Positions 1-9,801 are shown, numbered from the stretch's first letter. The stretch is DNA of 64,000 nt from Mesotoga sp. UBA6090 (GCF_002435945.1 NZ_DIXC01000060.1:78447-142446), one strand, 5' to 3'. The notes: generated by a model from the letters alone, not told the origin. A program made the numbers and translations.

Positions 1-1130
1 TCAATCGTTTCCACTCCATTATCTGGCCCGCAATGCTTATCTCTGCGGGAATACCTGTGCCAAAACAGATTTATGCACACGGATGGCTGACAGTAAACGG
101 GCAGAAGATTTCTAAGTCGCTTGGTAATGCTGTCAGTCCGATGGCTTTTGTAAATGTCTATGGAAACGACTCTTTAAGATATTACCTGTTGCGGGATATC
201 CAGTTCGGTAGAGACGGCGACTTTTCTGAGGACAATCTAATAGGGAGAATCAATGCCGATCTTGCGAACGATCTGGGAAATCTTCTTCATCGAACAGTAG
301 TTATGATTCAGAAGTTCAACAAGGGTCTTGTTCCTGAAATGGGCATCGAAGATCCAATAGATGATACTCTGAGAGAGCTTGCTGAACGCACCTTTTCGAC
401 TTATACGGAGTCAATGGATCATCTGAAGTTTACGCAGGCTCTCGAAGGAATTTGGGAACTTATTCGATTTGGCAACAAGTATATAGATTTGACCGAACCG
501 TGGAAGCTGGGAAAGAATCCTGAGAACAAAGAACGGCTAGACTCTGTTTTGCACAATCTAGTTCGTGTCCTGAAAAATGTGTCGCTTATGATAGAGCCCG
601 TGATGTTCAAGACCGCTGGCGAGATTAGGAAGAGACTGGCTCTCGATGAGAAAATGACTCTCAAAGATCTCAGTTGGGCAGACTTGCCTGCCGGAAATGC
701 GGTCTGTCACGGGGAGCCAATCTTTCCACGAATTGACACTGAAAAACACAGGAAGGTGACAGAAGTGGAGAACGAAGACATGCTGGCGGAAGCTGAGGAT
801 AATCTTTTGATAAGCATAGACGATTTCTCAAAGGTTGAGCTAAGAGTGGCAAGTATTATTGAGGCGGAGATTGTTCCTAAGTCAAGAAAGCTCATGAGAT
901 TGCAGCTTGATTTGGGAGAATTCGGAAGGCGGCAGGTAGTTGCTGGTATCGCTCAGTTCTACAGTCCAGATGAGCTAATTGGTATGAAAATAGTTGTCGT
1001 AGCAAATCTGCAGCCCGCCAAATTGATGGGAATCGAGTCGAACGGGATGATCCTAGCTGCGAAGATTGGGGACTCGCTTTCGTTACTGACTATACATAAG
1101 GATCTACTTCCCGGCGCAAGAGTTTCTTAA
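1..1130 (+). CDS. metG: Methionyl-tRNA synthetase, 3' part (5' end outside window)
   Basis: Charges tRNA-Met with methionine in the cytoplasm. The reading frame is open from base 3, so the gene enters the window from the left; an ATG at 33 is internal. The first residues read FHSIIWPAML, typical of the class I MetRS catalytic core, followed by the KMSKS-type loop as KISKS. An anticodon-binding helical domain follows. The last ~110 residues, starting near DFSKVELRVASI, are a Trbp111/EMAP-like tRNA-binding domain, as in long bacterial MetRS. The HIGH motif lies upstream of the window. A short gap with a GGAGG site separates it from gyrA, so the two may be cotranscribed. Confidence 0.96.
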   Translation, partial: NRFHSIIWPAMLISAGIPVPKQIYAHGWLTVNGQKISKSLGNAVSPMAFVNVYGNDSLRYYLLRDIQFGRDGDFSEDNLIGRINADLANDLGNLLHRTVVMIQKFNKGLVPEMGIEDPIDDTLRELAERTFSTYTESMDHLKFTQALEGIWELIRFGNKYIDLTEPWKLGKNPENKERLDSVLHNLVRVLKNVSLMIEPVMFKTAGEIRKRLALDEKMTLKDLSWADLPAGNAVCHGEPIFPRIDTEKHRKVTEVENEDMLAEAEDNLLISIDDFSKVELRVASIIEAEIVPKSRKLMRLQLDLGEFGRRQVVAGIAQFYSPDELIGMKIVVVANLQPAKLMGIESNGMILAAKIGDSLSLLTIHKDLLPGARVS

Positions 1131-1152
1131 CGATTAGAGGAGGATAACGTCT

Positions 1153-3579
1153 TTGCCTGAAGAGATAATTCATAAGAATATCGACGATGAACTGATTAAT
1201 TCATATATGCTTTATTCAATGAGTGTAATAGTAGGTAGAGCTATTCCTGACTTGCGTGATGGCTTGAAGCCTGTACAACGAAGAATACTCTTCGGAATGT
1301 CAGAGCTTGGTCTCCGCCATAACCAAAGCTTCAAGAAGAGCGCGCGTATCGTTGGAGAAGTCATGGGGAAGTTCCATCCACACGGTGACGCCGCGATTTA
1401 CGATGCCCTGGTCAGAATGTCTCAATCTTTCTCGATGCGTTATCCCCTTGTTGAGGGACAGGGCAACTTCGGATCAATTGACAGAGATCCACCCGCTGCA
1501 ATGAGGTACACCGAAGCAAGAATGCAGTCCTTATCTGAAGAACTGCTCCAGGATATCGACAAGAACACTGTACCAATGCTGCCCAACTTTGACGGGTCTC
1601 TTTCTGAACCAGATGTGCTTCCAACCAAGATTCCCAATCTACTACTCAATGGTACATCGGGAATCGCTGTCGGAATGATGACCAGCATTCCTCCGCACAA
1701 TCTCGGCGAGATTGTGGAAGCCGTAAATCTGCTAATTAGTGACCCTGAATGCACGGTTTCCGACCTTCTAAAATATGTTAAGGGACCTGACTTTCCGACT
1801 GGTGGGATGATCATGGATGCAGCATCGATTCCATCGATTTATCAGGAGGGAAAGGGCCGCATAACGGTCAGGGCAATTGCGGAGATTGAGGAGTCAGCGG
1901 GAAGTTCTCAAATAACTATTCATGAGATACCTTACAACACATCGAAAGCGGATCTCATTCAACAAATCGTTAATGCCACTCAAAACCATCGCGATCTCCA
2001 GATCAGAAATATTAGGGATGAATCTGATCAAAAGGGACTTAGGGTAGTAATAGAGTTGAAACGAGGAGCCGATCCTAATGTTGTTCTTAATCTCCTATTC
2101 AAGTACACCCAACTGCAGACGACCTTCAGCGTGAACATGCTGGTTATTGACGAGAAGAAGCGCCCAAGAGTAATGAATCTTAAGCAAATCCTCCAGGGCT
2201 TTCTTTCTCATCGGTTCAATGTAATTAGAGCAAAGACTGAATACGATCTTGAGCAAGCATCCAGAAGGGCTCACATTGTCGAGGGTTTGACTAAGGCGAC
2301 CAGATCCATCGATACTGTTGTCGATATTATTCGTAATTCGGCAAATGCAGAGGAAGCTTCGAAAAACCTCATGGAGACTCTTGAAGTAACCCAGGAGCAA
2401 AGTTCCGCCATTCTTGACATGAAAATGGGGAAACTTACAGGAATGGAAATTGAGAAGCTTCTCAATGAATACAGAGATTTGGTCGCTAGAATCAACGAAT
2501 ACAGATTGATTCTCGCGAGCGATGAGAAGGTTTACGGAATTATTAAGAAAGAACTCGGGGAGATAAAAGAGAAGTACGGTGACGCAAGGCGAACTAGAAT
2601 CAATCTGGGAAATGGAACGGATTTCAACATAGAAGACGTCATCCCCGACGAAGAAATCGTTCTCATGGTAACAAAGAAGGGCTACATAAAGTCAACACCG
2701 CTCGAAAGTTACAGAAAGCAGGGTAGAGGCGGTAAGGGTGTCATTGGAGTACGAACGGGTGAAGAGGATTTTGTTGTCAATATACTAACGACTACGAGGC
2801 TTAGCAAAACGGTTATCATAACTTCAAAGGGTAAAGCATACGTGCTGAACAATCACATAATTGATCACTCTTCAAGAGATTCAAAGGGGAAACTCCTTGC
2901 AAATTACATAAAGATCGACCCCGACGAAAATGTCCAGGCCGTTCTTTCAACAAGAAGGGAAGAAGTTAAAGGAAAGTATCTCGTCATCACAACCCGTTCA
3001 GGCAAGATAAAGAAGACTAAGTTTGAAGCTTTCTTCAATGTCCGTGTGTCCGGTATAAAGGCCATTGGGTTGAACGAAAACGACAGAGTCATCGATGCAT
3101 CGCTTACAACAAAAGACAATGACACAATAATAATCTCCACGAAAAACGGGATGGTTATCAGATTCTCCCTCGAACAGGTACGTTCCATGGGCAGGAGCGC
3201 GGCGGGCGTGATGGGAATAAGACTGAAGAAGAACGATGAGGTCGTCGGAGCTAACATCGTAGCGGCCGAAGACGAGAGGTTTCTTCTCACTGCGACTCAG
3301 AAAGGCGGTGGCAAGAGAACTCGCATTTCAGAGTATAGATGTCAGAACCGGGGCGGCTTGGGAGTGAAGAATATTTATGGGCTGGAGAAGATCGGTCAGG
3401 TTATTGGAACTCTTGTGGTTACTGGCGACGATGGAGTGATACTTGCCACCAAGTCAGGGATGTCAATAAGAATCCCCATTTCACAGGTTAGACCCACTGG
3501 AAGAGTGACCAAGGGAGTCAGGATCGTAGATCTAAAGGAAAATGATATCGTTGCGACGATGGCGGTAGTAGTTGACTGA
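1153..3579 (+). CDS. gyrA: DNA gyrase subunit A
   Basis: Type IIA topoisomerase breakage-reunion subunit, 808 aa, the normal GyrA length. The start is TTG at 1153 behind TTAGAGGAGG. The N-terminal part has the usual IPDLRDGLKPVQRRIL segment and the catalytic tyrosine in AAMRYTE at about residue 119. The C-terminal half is a six-bladed beta-pinwheel with repeated GxxIRF/GKxKK-like strands. The GyrA box reads QGRGGKG rather than the usual QRRGGKG. GyrA is preferred over ParC because a recognisable GyrA box is present and Thermotogota generally carry one type IIA enzyme; gyrB is not in the window. The stop overlaps the longest lexA reading frame, suggesting an operon. Confidence 0.93.
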   Translation: MPEEIIHKNIDDELINSYMLYSMSVIVGRAIPDLRDGLKPVQRRILFGMSELGLRHNQSFKKSARIVGEVMGKFHPHGDAAIYDALVRMSQSFSMRYPLVEGQGNFGSIDRDPPAAMRYTEARMQSLSEELLQDIDKNTVPMLPNFDGSLSEPDVLPTKIPNLLLNGTSGIAVGMMTSIPPHNLGEIVEAVNLLISDPECTVSDLLKYVKGPDFPTGGMIMDAASIPSIYQEGKGRITVRAIAEIEESAGSSQITIHEIPYNTSKADLIQQIVNATQNHRDLQIRNIRDESDQKGLRVVIELKRGADPNVVLNLLFKYTQLQTTFSVNMLVIDEKKRPRVMNLKQILQGFLSHRFNVIRAKTEYDLEQASRRAHIVEGLTKATRSIDTVVDIIRNSANAEEASKNLMETLEVTQEQSSAILDMKMGKLTGMEIEKLLNEYRDLVARINEYRLILASDEKVYGIIKKELGEIKEKYGDARRTRINLGNGTDFNIEDVIPDEEIVLMVTKKGYIKSTPLESYRKQGRGGKGVIGVRTGEEDFVVNILTTTRLSKTVIITSKGKAYVLNNHIIDHSSRDSKGKLLANYIKIDPDENVQAVLSTRREEVKGKYLVITTRSGKIKKTKFEAFFNVRVSGIKAIGLNENDRVIDASLTTKDNDTIIISTKNGMVIRFSLEQVRSMGRSAAGVMGIRLKKNDEVVGANIVAAEDERFLLTATQKGGGKRTRISEYRCQNRGGLGVKNIYGLEKIGQVIGTLVVTGDDGVILATKSGMSIRIPISQVRPTGRVTKGVRIVDLKENDIVATMAVVVD

Positions 3580-3610
3580 ATTCCCGGCCGAGAATAGGGG
3601 GTGTCATGAA

Positions 3611-4237
3611 TTGACGCTGACGGAGAAACAGAAGAAGATTCTGGAGTATATCGAGAACTTCATTAAGCTCTATGGTTATCCTCCAAGCATCAGAGATATC
3701 TGCAGAGACTTCGACATATCTTCTCCTAGGGGAGTGGCAAAACATCTCGAGTCTCTGGAAAAGAAGGGCTACATCGAAAGAACCGGTGTCTCTCGTGGAA
3801 TAAGAGTTCTTAAAAGCCCAGACGGTTCTTCGCTGGCACCTGGCGAAGATGTGGTCATGCTCCCTGTTATCGGCAATGTTGCAGCGGGCGAAGCAGTGCA
3901 GGCTGTTCAGATGGAAGAAGAGAAGATTCCAGTACCTCTTTGGATGATCAGAAGAGGATTTGAGTACTACATGTTGAGAGTTACCGGCAACAGTATGATT
4001 GATTCCCACATAGTAAATGGAGATTTTGTGATTATAAGAAAACAGGAGTGGGCAAATAACGGCGATATTGTGGTGGCTTTAATAGATGATGAGTATGCTA
4101 CTCTAAAGAAGTACGAAAACGAAGGGCCAAAGATTCGACTTGTGCCTTCAAATCCGGAGATGCTTCCTATCGTTGTAGAAGCGAACAGAGTAAAGGTGCA
4201 GGGCCGGCTTTCCGGAGTTATCCGCTGGTACAAGTAA
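3611..4237 (+). CDS. lexA: LexA repressor
   Basis: SOS transcriptional repressor that self-cleaves when bound to RecA-ssDNA. About 208 aa from the TTG at 3611, which gives the family-typical LTLTEKQKKIL start and sits ~9 nt after AGGGGG; a longer TTG start at 3572, overlapping the gyrA stop, is possible but adds an atypical leader. The N-terminal winged helix (residues 1-65) contains YPPSIRDIC. The cleavage site is Ala-Gly in NVAAGEAV (about 92-93). The serine/lysine dyad is Ser128 in TGNSMID and Lys166 in YATLKKY. I found no operator that I would call a LexA box. Confidence 0.95.
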   Translation: MTLTEKQKKILEYIENFIKLYGYPPSIRDICRDFDISSPRGVAKHLESLEKKGYIERTGVSRGIRVLKSPDGSSLAPGEDVVMLPVIGNVAAGEAVQAVQMEEEKIPVPLWMIRRGFEYYMLRVTGNSMIDSHIVNGDFVIIRKQEWANNGDIVVALIDDEYATLKKYENEGPKIRLVPSNPEMLPIVVEANRVKVQGRLSGVIRWYK

Positions 4238-4261
4238 TTTAAACAATTAAGGAGTCAAAAG

Positions 4262-4723
4262 ATGAAGATCGCGATTGCTTCTGACCACGCTGCATTTGAG
4301 CTGAAATCCTATCTTGTTAAATACATAGAGAAACGGGGACACACAGTTTTTGATCTTGGCCCGGAATCGGGCGCCTATCCGGTAGATTATCCTGACTTTT
4401 CAGAAAAGGTTTGTGGTTCAGTAACAAATGGAGAAGCCGATTTTGGCGTTTTACTTTGTGGAACTGGAATTGGAATGTCGATTGCGGCAAACAAGCACAG
4501 AGGCATCCGCGCCGCACTATGCTTTTTCCCTGAGATGGCAGCGCTTGCCAGGAGGCATAACCACGCTAACGTTCTGGTTCTTGGAGGCAGACTGATTGGT
4601 AGTGAGCTGGCTGGCTGGATTGTTGATGCCTTTCTTAGCTCATCAGAAGAAGGTGGCCGCCACAAGAAAAGAGTAGATAAACTTGAAATTAGGGTCGACG
4701 AGAATCGGGTGAAAGACGGTTGA
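4262..4723 (+). CDS. rpiB: Ribose-5-phosphate isomerase B
   Basis: Interconverts ribose 5-phosphate and ribulose 5-phosphate in the non-oxidative pentose phosphate pathway. 153 aa, normal for RpiB/LacAB. It begins MKIAIASDHAAFELK, the family's substrate-binding start, and contains LLCGTGIGMSIAANK with the catalytic Cys and anion hole, then RHNHANVLVLGGR. GGAGTC lies just upstream of the ATG. The stop overlaps the TTG start of the deacetylase-like gene by 3 nt, so the two are probably translationally coupled. Confidence 0.95.
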   Translation: MKIAIASDHAAFELKSYLVKYIEKRGHTVFDLGPESGAYPVDYPDFSEKVCGSVTNGEADFGVLLCGTGIGMSIAANKHRGIRAALCFFPEMAALARRHNHANVLVLGGRLIGSELAGWIVDAFLSSSEEGGRHKKRVDKLEIRVDENRVKDG

Positions 4724-5682
4724 TAGTTTTTTACGATAGAAGACATCTCTTTCATCTGCCGATGAAAGAGCTTGAGGGTGGTATATGGATTGAGAATCCA
4801 GACAAACCGGAGAGAATTGAGGCAATTCGGAGCGCTCTGGAAACGTCTGGTTTTCAGATTAAAGAGCCTCGTGACTATCATTGTTCCCATGTATACCAGG
4901 TTCACTCACCTGAATATGTTGAATGGTTAAGAGAAAAGAGCCTATCTGTATCAAAAGACAGAGAATACTTCCCAGAGGTTTTCGGGTACGATAAGCTTTT
5001 CGACACCGGCACGCCAGTCACGTCGGGTTGCTACGTGGGGGCCCTTGCGTCTGTCTCTACAGCCCTGAATGCTGTAGATTCTATTCTTGAAAGCGAAAGT
5101 GTCTCATATGCGCTCTGCAGACCGCCTGGGCATCATGCCGGAATATCGACTGGTGGAGGCTATTGCTACTTCAACAACGCTGCAATTGCAGCTAGGTATT
5201 ACCAGAAGCATACAAGAGGTTTTGTCGCGATTCTGGATGTTGATTTCCATCACGGCAACGGCACCCAGGAGATTTTTTACTATGATGACACTGTCTTTTA
5301 TGTCTCAATTCATGGTGATCCAAAGATATTCTATCCGTGGATAAGCGGCAGTTCATGGGAGATAGGTTCAGATTCCGGAGAAGGTTTCAACATGAATTTC
5401 CCCCTTGCCGGCGGGACAGAAGGTCCTGAATATATGCGCACACTTTCAAAGGCTCTTCAGGAGATAGATGACTTTGCTCCAGACTTGCTCATTATTTCCT
5501 TGGGAATTGACGGTCACAAGAAAGACGGCATTGGCCACTTCAATTTGAATGATGAAGACTTCTCAATGATGGGGAGGCTCATCGGCGAACTTGACGTTCA
5601 GAAACTGGTAGTTCAGGAAGGTGGGTACAATCCAGTTGCCAACTCGTCTTCTGTTCTGAACTTCCTTCGCGCGATAAGATAA
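4720..5682 (+). CDS. Histone deacetylase-like amidohydrolase (AcuC/HDAC family)
   Basis: Zn-dependent deacetylase of the arginase/deacetylase fold, 320 aa, normal for bacterial class II HDAC-like or acetylpolyamine amidohydrolases. Visible motifs are RPPGHHAG (active-site His pair), DVDFHHGNGTQ (zinc ligands Asp and His) and a late SLGIDGHKKD with another ligand Asp. The substrate cannot be told from sequence: acetylpolyamines, acetyl-lysine or another N-acetyl compound are all possible. TTG start at 4720 within the rpiB stop. It ends a five-gene plus-strand block and is followed 12 nt later by a terminator hairpin. Confidence 0.9.
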   Translation: MIVFYDRRHLFHLPMKELEGGIWIENPDKPERIEAIRSALETSGFQIKEPRDYHCSHVYQVHSPEYVEWLREKSLSVSKDREYFPEVFGYDKLFDTGTPVTSGCYVGALASVSTALNAVDSILESESVSYALCRPPGHHAGISTGGGYCYFNNAAIAARYYQKHTRGFVAILDVDFHHGNGTQEIFYYDDTVFYVSIHGDPKIFYPWISGSSWEIGSDSGEGFNMNFPLAGGTEGPEYMRTLSKALQEIDDFAPDLLIISLGIDGHKKDGIGHFNLNDEDFSMMGRLIGELDVQKLVVQEGGYNPVANSSSVLNFLRAIR

Positions 5683-5694
5683 TGGCGCAGAAAA

Positions 5695-5716
5695 AAGCGC
5701 GGCAGACGCCGCGCTT
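5695..5716. terminator. Bidirectional intrinsic terminator
   Basis: A 9-bp stem, AAGCGCGGC paired with GCCGCGCTT around an AGAC loop, has an A-run on the left and TCTTTTCTT on the right. It can therefore end transcription of both the deacetylase-like gene and the convergent bamA run. Confidence 0.9.
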
Positions 5717-5727
5717 CTTTTCTTCTA

Positions 5728-8199
5728 TCAGAAGGCAGGACCGAAACCAAAGAAGGGTGTTCCATAGTACGGCTTCCCACTTGTCGAACTCTGATTAGCC
5801 AGATAGGTATTATATCCATAACCCAGTCTAACTAGTCCTATCATAGGTATTGATATGTCCAGGCAGAGACCGAAGTCCGCAAGGAAGTTGCCTCCAATAA
5901 CATCTCCGCCAGACGTATTACGATAGAAAAGCAAGTCGCCAAACCCCACAATGTCTACAGGTATTGATGAAGTTTCCGGTGTAAGAGGATATCGTAATTG
6001 TGCAGAACCGACGGTTACCCCGTACGCATTCTGACCTATACTCTGTGAACCCCTTACTCTAATAAATGTATCAGGACTCAACAAATAGCTCCTGAAGACT
6101 CCGTGAGGAGAAAGAGGAAATAGCTGCTGAGTCCTTATTCTGAATCCGAGAACCGGATCTCCTATAGACATGAAGTTTCTGTATTCTGCATAACCTGACA
6201 CAAATAACTTGTTTTCCTTTCCAAATATTCCCCTAACGTTCAACCCTGCAAGGTATTCGCTTCCCATCGTCGGCCTCATCAGATCATCGCGCGTCGAAAG
6301 TTCATAGCTTACACCGGTGAAGAGACCGTCAAAACTCTCGGATACTCTGCCTGTATCTGTTCCCGTTGATGCCTTGGTCTCCGTAGAAACCTGACTCTCG
6401 GACATCAAGTATTCATAACCGGCAGTGAATCCAACTTTCTGTCCTGGCGAAATATTGTAGATTGGAGTCAAGGAAAACATAAACTCCGTTTCCTGCGATG
6501 ACTTTTTAACTAGAGTATCTGTTGAATCGACAGTCGTATTGAATCCGGTAAATTTCAGTTTGAAGGCTGTATCAAGATCAAGACGAGAGCCAGCGATTTT
6601 CGGTATAGAGTAGCCAATCGTAGCGTCAAAGGCAGGTCTTCTTGTAGTTGTTTCCGTAGCACCGTTGGTGATAATTACTTCCTTATTATTAGGCATGGGG
6701 AGCGTAACGCTCAGAGTAGTCGAAATGTTCTGACCGTAACCCCAAACATTAAGAAGACCGAGATCCAGATAGAGATTCAGACCATTCTGCCAGCCTCCGC
6801 CGCCACCAATTTTGTTGTTCTTATCGGTTTCTTTGAGCGTGATTTTGACATCGAGAGCATCTGTACCAACGGGTACAGGAACGATGTCCACTTTCGAAAA
6901 ATAGCCTGTATTGTTCAAGAACGCATATGTGTTTCTAAGTTCATCTAAGGACAAGACCTTGCCCTTTTCTATGACTATCTTCTCGCTTATCAGATAGTCC
7001 TGTGTCTTCTTCGGACCGTCAAACTCGACTGTTACGTCTCTGACTAGCGGCTCCGTGATTTTGAGACTGAAGAAACCGATCTTCTCATCAATAGCAGGCT
7101 CAATTCTCATAAAGGGATACCCACTGTCGCTGTACAAATCTTGAACAGCCTGGATAGCCTTCGTTGCGACTTCGTTGTTAACCTTCTGACCTTCAATTAG
7201 TCCGGTTTCCCTAAGGATTTCGCCTTTCTGGAGATTGACGTTCCCTTCAACAAAAACGCTCCTAAGATTGAACTCAGACTTCACATATTCTACAGGTGTG
7301 AAGGTTATGCTCATTGACAACGCATTGCTTTCCTTTACCTCTTCAGGAAGAGTTACCTGCCTCACGCTTTTCAAAGCATTGTTCAACGTCACGATCATTG
7401 CCTGGTAAGTCAAGTCGTCGAGACCCCACTGCCCATTTGGATTAGCATAGTAAGTACTGTAAATTGTCTGAACAACTGCGTTTATGTCTTCGATCCTGGG
7501 AACGTACTTTTTCTTTGAATTAATCCACCTTATAAGAATTGAGGTATCATAATACTTTTTCAAGTAATCTATCTGCAACTTACTAGCAAGATAGGATTTT
7601 GCGTCATCGGAAATAGGTGCATCAATTGAAAGCTCCCAGAGGAAGGATACTCTGACTTTGAAAGTTACTTTCACCCTGTCAGAAATGTTACCGGAAAAGA
7701 TGTCTGATCTGCTCTTGTCTGTTTCCCAATCTACTTTGACAAACGGTTCTATGTAACCATTTTCTCTTAGTTCGGCCTCAATGGCGTCCAGAGTCAGTGG
7801 AATATCATACATCAGTCTGGAGGGATTCATAGGTTTGCCACTTTTTATAACTGAGACAGCCTCAAGAACAGATTCTTCAACGATTTTTGGTCCGTCGAAA
7901 GAGACTTCAACATCCACTACGGGATACTCCTTAACCTGTATTGATAAAAGGCTAGACGATTCATCAAAAGAGTAGTAGACGTCGGAAAAGTAACCACTGC
8001 CTCTTACTCTTTCTAAAGCTTCTCTCATTTCGGAATCGCTGATCTCTTCACCACGTTGAATGTTCAACATCCCAAGAACCTCATTATCTGAGATCACTCT
8101 GTTGTCAAGAATTGTGATTCTTGAGGGAATCATACTTGCTGCAGCAAAAGCAGAAGTCAGAACCAATGCAATAATTACAAACAGTCTTCTAATAGACAT
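5728..8199 (-). CDS. bamA: Omp85/BamA-family outer-membrane assembly protein
   Basis: 823 aa. It starts with a signal peptide (MSIRRLFVIIALVLTSAFAAAS), then several POTRA-like repeats (for example ITILDNRVISDNEVLGML, and VFVEGNVNLQKGEILRET near residue 320). The C-terminal ~370 residues form an Omp85 beta-barrel with alternating aromatic strands and a terminal phenylalanine (FFGFGPAF), the usual barrel-recognition signature. It presumably inserts beta-barrel proteins into the outer membrane (toga). It is the last gene of a 20-gene overlapping run and overlaps the preceding ATPase gene by 11 nt. Confidence 0.85.
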   Translation of the reverse strand: MSIRRLFVIIALVLTSAFAAASMIPSRITILDNRVISDNEVLGMLNIQRGEEISDSEMREALERVRGSGYFSDVYYSFDESSSLLSIQVKEYPVVDVEVSFDGPKIVEESVLEAVSVIKSGKPMNPSRLMYDIPLTLDAIEAELRENGYIEPFVKVDWETDKSRSDIFSGNISDRVKVTFKVRVSFLWELSIDAPISDDAKSYLASKLQIDYLKKYYDTSILIRWINSKKKYVPRIEDINAVVQTIYSTYYANPNGQWGLDDLTYQAMIVTLNNALKSVRQVTLPEEVKESNALSMSITFTPVEYVKSEFNLRSVFVEGNVNLQKGEILRETGLIEGQKVNNEVATKAIQAVQDLYSDSGYPFMRIEPAIDEKIGFFSLKITEPLVRDVTVEFDGPKKTQDYLISEKIVIEKGKVLSLDELRNTYAFLNNTGYFSKVDIVPVPVGTDALDVKITLKETDKNNKIGGGGGWQNGLNLYLDLGLLNVWGYGQNISTTLSVTLPMPNNKEVIITNGATETTTRRPAFDATIGYSIPKIAGSRLDLDTAFKLKFTGFNTTVDSTDTLVKKSSQETEFMFSLTPIYNISPGQKVGFTAGYEYLMSESQVSTETKASTGTDTGRVSESFDGLFTGVSYELSTRDDLMRPTMGSEYLAGLNVRGIFGKENKLFVSGYAEYRNFMSIGDPVLGFRIRTQQLFPLSPHGVFRSYLLSPDTFIRVRGSQSIGQNAYGVTVGSAQLRYPLTPETSSIPVDIVGFGDLLFYRNTSGGDVIGGNFLADFGLCLDISIPMIGLVRLGYGYNTYLANQSSTSGKPYYGTPFFGFGPAF

Positions 8200-8749
8200 T
8201 CGATAAACCTCCCAGTGATATTTCTGCCTCTTGAAGAATTCCTAGAATCATCCTCATTTTGACTGGAAAAGTGAAACAGTCGTTCCCCAAAGCTTCTCGA
8301 AACTGAGATGAAGAGAATGTGTATCCATCTTCATCGAGAACTCTCTCTACTGTCCAGTCTACATCATTCATAGTTATTACTGCGAATAGAGTCGAGGGAA
8401 TGTCTCCAACTGGCTGGCAATCTACACTGGAGAGCAAGAAAGACGCAGTTATCTCCGTACCCGATCCCAATTTTGAGCAAATATTGAATGTCCCTCCAGT
8501 AGTCTCTGCTGCAAATTTCAGCATTGGGAGCCCTAGCCCGAATTTCACTTTCTTTTTCTTCTCAGTATAGAATGGATCTAAGACAGCCTCAAGCGATTCA
8601 GAAGGAATCCCCTTCCCCCAATCAAGTACCGAAAAAGAGAAGCTATATCCTCTCTTCTCTTGGATTTTCAATTCAGCTTTTTTCGTTCCGGAATCCACTG
8701 CATTTTGAGCAATGTCAAGTATGTGATCGCATATTGTTCTTAGTCCCAT
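8189..8749 (-). CDS. GHKL-type ATP-binding protein (anti-sigma/kinase-like ATPase)
   Basis: 186 aa. The N-terminal ~110 residues are a HATPase_c domain without a histidine-phosphotransfer domain: N box DIAQNAVDSG, G1 box VLDWGKGIP, and G2 box KFGLGLPMLKFAAE. The C-terminal ~75 residues are not recognised. Neighbours are PHP, DRTGG and CBS-ATPase genes, a grouping that I recall lying next to [FeFe]-hydrogenase subunits in Firmicutes and Thermotogota. No hydrogenase gene is present here. Probably a regulator by protein binding or phosphorylation; the partner is unknown. Confidence 0.75.
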   Translation of the reverse strand: MGLRTICDHILDIAQNAVDSGTKKAELKIQEKRGYSFSFSVLDWGKGIPSESLEAVLDPFYTEKKKKVKFGLGLPMLKFAAETTGGTFNICSKLGSGTEITASFLLSSVDCQPVGDIPSTLFAVITMNDVDWTVERVLDEDGYTFSSSQFREALGNDCFTFPVKMRMILGILQEAEISLGGLSNVY

Positions 8750-9459
8750 ATTATTTTCAACGTCCTTCCAAAAGAGAAAATCGCCGATCTAAACTCTTCA
8801 AAGCTTCTTGTATTCGCCGAAAGGGATACAGTGGGCGCGATAACATTCAGACTGTGAGCATCGCTTGAATGAAGGATGTTTCTTGACTCAATCCCCTCAA
8901 ATAAAGTCCTTCTAAAGGAGATCTCCATCGGTACTTCTCTGTACTCCTCGGGAATAACTCCGAGCTGCGTTATAAGGCCCATCTTCCTGTCAATGTGAGC
9001 CATAACAGATACTCCACCGTTATCACGAACAGTTTCCAGAGTCTCTGAAATGCCCAAAGTAGTAGGTTGGCCAAGCCAAATTTCTTCCATACCGGTGAAA
9101 GAATCATTATCATCAACAAACAGCTGATAACCGGATATTTCTGGATCTACAGAAATATGCGCAAGCCTTTCCTTTCTAATCCAGTCTGAATAAGCCTCAG
9201 CCAGCGAAACCTCGGGAAAATATGCCAAAACATGAACATCCTCAACTGTATGTACTTCTATACCAGGAATGAAAGACACACCGGCTCTAGTCAGAACTTT
9301 ACTGAAAACCCTGACATTCCCGGCACTGTTATGATCAGTGATTGAAATCCAATCGATCCCTTTCGATACGCATACTGAAGCTATCTCATGAGGGGTCATC
9401 GTTATGTCAGCACAGGGAGAAAGACAACTATGAATATGAAAATCACAAAGGAATGACAA
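8740..9459 (-). CDS. PHP-domain metal-dependent phosphoesterase
   Basis: 239 aa from a TTG start; no better in-frame start is seen. PHP motifs are in order: DFHIHSCLSPC (metal-binding HxH), SITDHNSAGN, IPGIEVHT, VMAHIDRK and LHSSDAHS, so the metal-binding residues look complete. Such proteins hydrolyse phosphate esters or nucleotides; the substrate is not evident. It overlaps the downstream ATPase gene by 10 nt and follows a DRTGG gene by 6 nt, so it belongs to the same signalling module. Confidence 0.82.
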   Translation of the reverse strand: MSFLCDFHIHSCLSPCADITMTPHEIASVCVSKGIDWISITDHNSAGNVRVFSKVLTRAGVSFIPGIEVHTVEDVHVLAYFPEVSLAEAYSDWIRKERLAHISVDPEISGYQLFVDDNDSFTGMEEIWLGQPTTLGISETLETVRDNGGVSVMAHIDRKMGLITQLGVIPEEYREVPMEISFRRTLFEGIESRNILHSSDAHSLNVIAPTVSLSANTRSFEEFRSAIFSFGRTLKIIWD

Positions 9460-9465
9460 ATCATT

Positions 9466-9801
9466 TCAACCTTTCAAACCACTCTTCAGAAGCTTCAAAG
9501 CAAGATTAAAGGTCGTTTCATCGCTTTCAAGAAGCACTACTCCTGTCTCTTCAGCCTTTTTTATGGTCGCTTCCTCAAAATGCAGACCATTACAAAGCAC
9601 TATCGCTCTAGCTCCAACAATTGTAGCCACGGCAAGTATGTTCATATGAGACTGAACAGTTAACCAGATTGACTCTGGTGGGGCGTTCCCCATTACGTCA
9701 CTAAGCAAATCCCCAATGTAGGCGTCTGATATGTCTGTCTCCAGAAGTAAGCTTGTGATTACTCTAAGTTCGCATTTTTCAACTAGTTCGCTCAGCTTCA
9801 T
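9466..9801 (-). CDS. DRTGG-domain protein
   Basis: 111 aa from the ATG at 9801, which follows GGGAGG at good spacing. A longer frame to 9870 overlaps the upstream gene and lacks a site. The sequence (MKLSELVEKCELRVITS...) and the glycine/alanine-rich core (ATIVGARAIVLCNG) match small DRTGG domains, which are presumed ligand-binding regulatory modules. Together with the paralogue at 10755-11117 it flanks the CBS-ATPase gene. Confidence 0.72.
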   Translation of the reverse strand: MKLSELVEKCELRVITSLLLETDISDAYIGDLLSDVMGNAPPESIWLTVQSHMNILAVATIVGARAIVLCNGLHFEEATIKKAEETGVVLLESDETTFNLALKLLKSGLKG

